Below are positions 60,163 through 64,000 of a DNA stretch of 64,000 bases, one piece after another. The DNA comes from Sporolactobacillus putidus (GTDB lineage Bacteria > Bacillota > Bacilli > Bacillales > Sporolactobacillaceae): contig NZ_BMOK01000006.1 in the NCBI RefSeq assembly GCF_014647035.1, positions 166,750 through 230,749 of the forward strand. The letters run 5' to 3'. Below the pieces are notes generated by a model. That model saw nothing but the letters and a program-made list of their open reading frames with translations, did no database searches and had not been told where the DNA came from. A program made the translations under genes and the position numbers. How positions within the stretch are numbered: position 1 is the first letter of the stretch; each line of letters opens with the position of its first letter.

Positions 60163-61236
60163 TTATTTTGCCTTAGCCGGGCTGAGCGCTTTTGCCAGGC
60201 TGAGAATCCGCTTATAGGTCTTCAGCAGCGGCTTGTAGCCTGTGCTTACCAGTCCGACACCTTCGACTACCAGTTCAATCGTGACCATCACGCCGATAAT
60301 AATGAGCAGCGAACCAAGCAACGTGGAAGTTGACAGCAGAATCGCCGCAAGAGCGAACATCGCGCTCATGCCGTACATCAGCACCACGGTCTGGCTTTGT
60401 GAAAAACCATAACGGAGTAGGCAGTGATGAAGATGCGACCGATCGGGAGCGGTTAACGGTTTTTTATTAACCAGCCTTCGGATAATCGCGAACAATGTAT
60501 CGGAAATCGGGACGGCCAGAATAACGACCGGAACGACGAGTGAGAACATCGTCACATTCTTGAACCCAAGCAGCGCCAGAACCGAGATGACGTAGCCGAG
60601 AAAATAACTTCCGGTGTCCCCCATAAATATTTTTGCAGGGTGAAAATTATAAGGAAGAAAACCGAGCGTGCTCCCGAGAAGCACTGCGCTGACCGCGAAC
60701 ACGAACAAGTCATTTTCTGTCAACGCGAGCCCGGCAATCGTCATTAAAACAATGCTTGAAACGCCGGCAGCCAGCCCGTCCAGCCCGTCAATCAGATTGA
60801 TCGCATTCGTGATACCCATGATCCAGAGCAGTGTCAGCGGAATGCTCAGCCAGTGCAGATAAAGGACGCCGTTAAACGGCAGATTGATATAAGTGACAGT
60901 GATTCCGCCCTCGACAATGACCAGAGCCGCAAAAAAATGGGCAATAAGCTTCACCCGGGGCGACAGGGAGTACAAATCATCTAAAATACCTGTAAGAATG
61001 ATAATGACACTGCCCGCGATCAGCGGTATTGTATAGCTGCTGACCGGCCACAAAATGACCATGCCGATGATAAAGGCGAAGTAAATAGCCAAACCGCCCA
61101 TGCGCGGCATGATTTTCTTGTGAACCTTGCGCGCGTTGGGAACGTCGGTAGCGCCTGCTTGAATAGCAAGCTTTTTAACAAGGGGTGTAAGCCCGATTGC
61201 AGCCAAAAAACATATGACAAACGTCAAATAGACCAT
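60163..61236 (-). CDS. tagO: Undecaprenyl-phosphate GlcNAc-1-phosphate transferase TagO
   Basis: Starts wall teichoic acid and related polymers by loading GlcNAc-1-P on undecaprenyl phosphate at the membrane. The ATG at 61236 gives 357 residues, the usual length; an in-frame TTG 24 nt earlier is a weaker alternative. About eleven hydrophobic segments; key motifs are ILTGILDDLYSLSP, NAINLIDGLDGLAAG, FLPYNFHPAKIFMGDTGS and the RSHLHH histidine motif. The 490-nt gap to tagA carries divergent promoters and no supported gene. Confidence 0.95.
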   Translation of the reverse strand: MVYLTFVICFLAAIGLTPLVKKLAIQAGATDVPNARKVHKKIMPRMGGLAIYFAFIIGMVILWPVSSYTIPLIAGSVIIILTGILDDLYSLSPRVKLIAHFFAALVIVEGGITVTYINLPFNGVLYLHWLSIPLTLLWIMGITNAINLIDGLDGLAAGVSSIVLMTIAGLALTENDLFVFAVSAVLLGSTLGFLPYNFHPAKIFMGDTGSYFLGYVISVLALLGFKNVTMFSLVVPVVILAVPISDTLFAIIRRLVNKKPLTAPDRSHLHHCLLRYGFSQSQTVVLMYGMSAMFALAAILLSTSTLLGSLLIIIGVMVTIELVVEGVGLVSTGYKPLLKTYKRILSLAKALSPAKAK

Positions 61237-61729
61237 AGTGTCAGCCTGCCTTGTATCCAAAATTCCCGTTCGGCAAAAGTCTAAAACGGTTTTCAGAGAA
61301 AATAGTTTTGTCTCTTTTACTCAACGGATATTATATCACAATGTAAAGAGGATACCAGTACTTTCTTAACAATCGCTTAACTTGCTTCTTTTATTGATTA
61401 GTTTTGTTAAATAACTGTGAACCATGAAAACTGTGCATCATTGAAGCAATTTTTAAGGCCGTATGACCCGCGTTTCAGATGCAGGATTCAAAAATCGTTT
61501 TGTCCCGGACTATTTTTTAACTGAACCTGTTGCTTAATGCCAGTCTACATTTTTTTTAGACGAATAGCTGGATTTTGGATTTTTTTTGACTTTCTCATCT
61601 AAAGGGGTATAAAAATTCGAAAAGCGGACAAACACGGGATTATGGAATGCTTGACAGAGACGGGTTCTGTCGATGAAAATGAAACAATATGAGACATGCT
61701 GAATGCAGATTCAGAAGAAGGGGTTCATT

Positions 61730-62470
61730 TTGGCGAAAAAGCAATGCATCGGAAATATATACATGAGTGTGTTCACTTCAAAGCAGGAATTTATTGAAAC
61801 ACTTGCCGGAAAGGCCGGAGAAAAAGAAAAGCTGAACCTTTATTTTCTTAACGATCATGGTTTCAATATTGCCCAAAAAGACACGGATTATCGCGGGATC
61901 CTGAATCGAGCGGATTATCTGCTCAACGACGGTATCGGTATCAAACTGGGCGCTAGAATATGGGGCGTTCGCGTTGGCGAAAACCTGAACGGCACGGATC
62001 TGATTCCCCTTTTTCTTAGGAAATGCGAAGACGAAGGATGGTCCGTTTATCTGCTCGGATCGACGGAAGATATTGTCAGTGAAGCGGCGCGGCGCATTAA
62101 GGAAAAATACCACCGGCTGAAGATCGCCGGCTATCACCACGGTTTTTTTCGTGCGGAACAAGAAATAGTCCGGGAAATCAACCGATCTGAGGCCGACGTG
62201 CTGATCGTGGGCATGGGTATGCCTCTTCAGGAAAAATTTATCGACCGCCGCGATCATGAATTGACCCCACGTATCCGCATTGCTGCCGGAGGCTATATTG
62301 ATTTTGTTTCAGGGAAAAAACCGCGCGCACCCAAAGCGATGCGAAAACTGAACCTCGAATGGCTCTTCCGGATGGTGCTTGAACCGAGAAGAATGTGGCG
62401 GCGGAACGTGATCGGCCACCTGCAATTTTTTATCAAAGTCATCCAACTGAAAACAAAAAAGCGCTTATAA
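61730..62470 (+). CDS. tagA: WecG/TagA/CpsF-family N-acetylmannosaminyltransferase
   Basis: GT26 enzyme that adds ManNAc to the lipid-linked GlcNAc made by TagO, committing it to wall teichoic acid. TTG start at 61730 with AAGGGG 6 nt upstream; 246 residues. Conserved features: the TxDxxG-like LLNDGIGIKLGARIWG, ENLNGTDLIPLF, VYLLGSTEDIVSEAARRI, VGMGMPLQEKFI, and AAGGYIDFVSGKKPRAP with a basic C-terminus that docks at the membrane. It faces tagO across a shared intergenic region. Confidence 0.92.
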   Translation: MAKKQCIGNIYMSVFTSKQEFIETLAGKAGEKEKLNLYFLNDHGFNIAQKDTDYRGILNRADYLLNDGIGIKLGARIWGVRVGENLNGTDLIPLFLRKCEDEGWSVYLLGSTEDIVSEAARRIKEKYHRLKIAGYHHGFFRAEQEIVREINRSEADVLIVGMGMPLQEKFIDRRDHELTPRIRIAAGGYIDFVSGKKPRAPKAMRKLNLEWLFRMVLEPRRMWRRNVIGHLQFFIKVIQLKTKKRL

Positions 62471-62516
62471 GCCTGTACCCTCGCAAAATGAAGCGAAAGG
62501 TGCGAATACTCTGGTG

Positions 62517-62530
62517 CGAAAACGTTTTCC
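62517..62530 (+). promoter_or_regulatory. cre-like palindrome
   Basis: CGAAAACGTTTTCC fits 12 of 14 positions of the CcpA consensus. It lies in the 358-nt gap between tagA and the aminopeptidase gene, where nothing else is supported; regulation is conjecture. Confidence 0.3.
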
Positions 62531-62828
62531 ATATTTAAGTCCCTTCCTGTGATAAGATTTCGTGCATCGTTAACTTAGTTGACATAGTTTAATTCATCTT
62601 CGGATGACTTCGTGAGTCAGCTCCCCTTTTTCAGAAGAGACATTCTGAAAGTTCCGATGCAATCGGAATTCGCCCCCCTCGGCCTTGGCCCGCAGCATCA
62701 TCCATTCCTTCCGATGACAAATGATGTCAGATCATCGCTTATATTAACGGTGAGATTCTACGACTTCCGATCTGTAAAATGATAGAATGGTAGAGGAACG
62801 ACATCATGACGAAAGAAGGATGATCCGT

Positions 62829-64000
62829 ATGGACAGGAGTTTTTTTATACGCAATCGCAACAAGCTTTATGAAACGCTCGAGGATCAGTCGCTGACGATC
62901 CTTTTCGCCGGCGAGGCGGCTCATCAGTCGGCGGATGAGAGCTATCCCTTTTACCCGAACCGGAATTTCTATTATATGACCGGAATCACGGAACCGAAAG
63001 TTGTTTTCGTTGCCGCAAAGTTCGGCGGAAAGGTCAGCGAGACGTTGTTTATTCAGCGGGCCGACCCGTGGATGGCCAGATGGTACGGAGAGACGATCAC
63101 ACCGAACGAAGCCCAGGAAGCTTCCGGTATTGAAAATATTGAACTGCTTGATAAACTGGATAGTTTCATCCATTCACAGTTTGACGGTCGTGTCTATACG
63201 CATCTTTATGCGGACCTCGAAGCCAAATCATGGGAATATCCGGCCAAACCGGCGAATAAGTTCGCTGCCGAAGCGGCGGTCACCTACCCTTATCTGTCGA
63301 TCCATAACCTGTACCCGGTGATCAGCAACCTTCGTGTAGTCAAGTCGCCGGAAGAAATTGACCTCCTGCGTAAGGCCGGACAAATCACTGCGGAAGGCAT
63401 CAAGAATGTCCTTGCCAATGCAAAACCCGGCATGAAGGAATACGAATTGGAAGCGTATTTTAATTTTGTTCTGAAGAGCCGCGGTATCACCGAATTCGCT
63501 TTTCCAACCATTCTTGCCAGCGGTTACAATGGCACGGTGCTTCATTACTCGGCCAATACCGGTACCGCTGCGGACGGAAGTCTCGTTCTGCTTGACCTCG
63601 GCGCCCAGTATCAATATTATAACGGCGACATCAGCTACACCTTCCCTGTTAATGGAAAATTTACCGAACGTCAGAAAACAATTTATGACATCGTCCTTCG
63701 CTGCAACCAGGAAGTCACAAAAATGGTCAAACCGGGTGTTGCTTTTGAAGAACTGAACGATTTTACGATCAAATTCTTTACTGAAGAACTGCTCAAAATC
63801 GGTCTGATTCAAAAACCGGAAGAATTACGCAAGTATTACTTCCACCATGTCAGCCACTCGCTCGGACTCGATACCCACGACGTCGGTAACTATCGCGATA
63901 TCAATCTTGTGCCCGGCGAAGTGATCACCAACGAACCGGGACTTTACATTCCAGAAGAAAGCATCGGCATCCGCATAGAAGATGACGTCCTCGTCACCGA
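62829..64000 (+). CDS. Xaa-Pro aminopeptidase (M24B), 3' end outside the window
   Basis: Metallopeptidase that removes N-terminal residues before proline. The ATG at 62829 has AAGGA 8 nt upstream; 390 codons are present and the frame is still open at 64000. An N-terminal creatinase-type domain (FFIRNRNKLYETLEDQSLTI) is followed by the pita-bread domain with metal ligands in LLDLGAQ, NGDISYTF, HHVSHSLGLDTHDVG, NEPGLY and RIEDDVL. Length so far fits the PepP type (about 410-440 residues). Confidence 0.93.
   Translation, partial: MDRSFFIRNRNKLYETLEDQSLTILFAGEAAHQSADESYPFYPNRNFYYMTGITEPKVVFVAAKFGGKVSETLFIQRADPWMARWYGETITPNEAQEASGIENIELLDKLDSFIHSQFDGRVYTHLYADLEAKSWEYPAKPANKFAAEAAVTYPYLSIHNLYPVISNLRVVKSPEEIDLLRKAGQITAEGIKNVLANAKPGMKEYELEAYFNFVLKSRGITEFAFPTILASGYNGTVLHYSANTGTAADGSLVLLDLGAQYQYYNGDISYTFPVNGKFTERQKTIYDIVLRCNQEVTKMVKPGVAFEELNDFTIKFFTEELLKIGLIQKPEELRKYYFHHVSHSLGLDTHDVGNYRDINLVPGEVITNEPGLYIPEESIGIRIEDDVLVT

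Overview
The window reads as chromosome from a motile, Gram-positive, spore-forming member of the Bacillales. Gene content and order follow the Bacillus subtilis tagO-degSU-comF-flg-csrA-hag-fliD-hpf-secA-prfB-ftsEX-ctpB-minJ-uvrBA-hprK-lgt-trxB-whiA-crh-clpP block almost gene for gene. A Sporolactobacillus-like lactic spore former is my best guess (inference: VanA-type ligase, moderate G+C, D-lactate producers in that group). No rRNA, tRNA, CRISPR array, intact insertion sequence or prophage was seen.

1-12 kb: a VanA/VanB-like D-Ala ligase gene, then clpP behind a CtsR-type operator, both on the + strand. On the - strand follow rapZ-yvcK-whiA-crh, a TPR gene with trxB, a DoxX gene behind an FNR/CRP-type site, and hprK-lgt-ppaX. 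12-30 kb (all -): yvlC-yvlD, uvrB-uvrA with a LexA-like box, abrB, minJ, ctpB, ftsE-ftsX, a YitT-family gene, secA-prfB with the RF2 frameshift, and hpf.

30-53 kb: the motility block. A 46-residue + strand gene is followed by flaG-fliD-fliS-fliT, a pseudaminic-acid flagellin-glycosylation operon (pseB,C,F,G,H,I plus a Maf glycosyltransferase and an unknown 197-residue protein), flagellin, a lone PLP enzyme, a PilZ gene and a frameshifted EAL gene behind a c-di-GMP-I riboswitch, then csrA-fliW-flgL-flgK-flgN-flgM-yvyF. Five sigma-D-like promoters tie this block together. Compared with B. subtilis, the segment from about 34 to 47 kb is inserted between csrA and flaG.

53-64 kb: a C39-like peptidase, comFA-comFC, degS-degU, yvyE, and divergent tagO and tagA for wall teichoic acid priming, ending in a truncated aminopeptidase P gene.

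The least explained signal is a set of four non-coding tandem arrays (near 18.1, 25.4, 45.6 and 56.3 kb). All have an exact or near-exact 21-nt period but different sequences, and they appear to share a degenerate skeleton. Other points worth attention are the VanA-like ligase, the EAL gene broken exactly at its E-A-L motif beneath a c-di-GMP riboswitch, and an aldose-epimerase remnant next to one 21-nt array.
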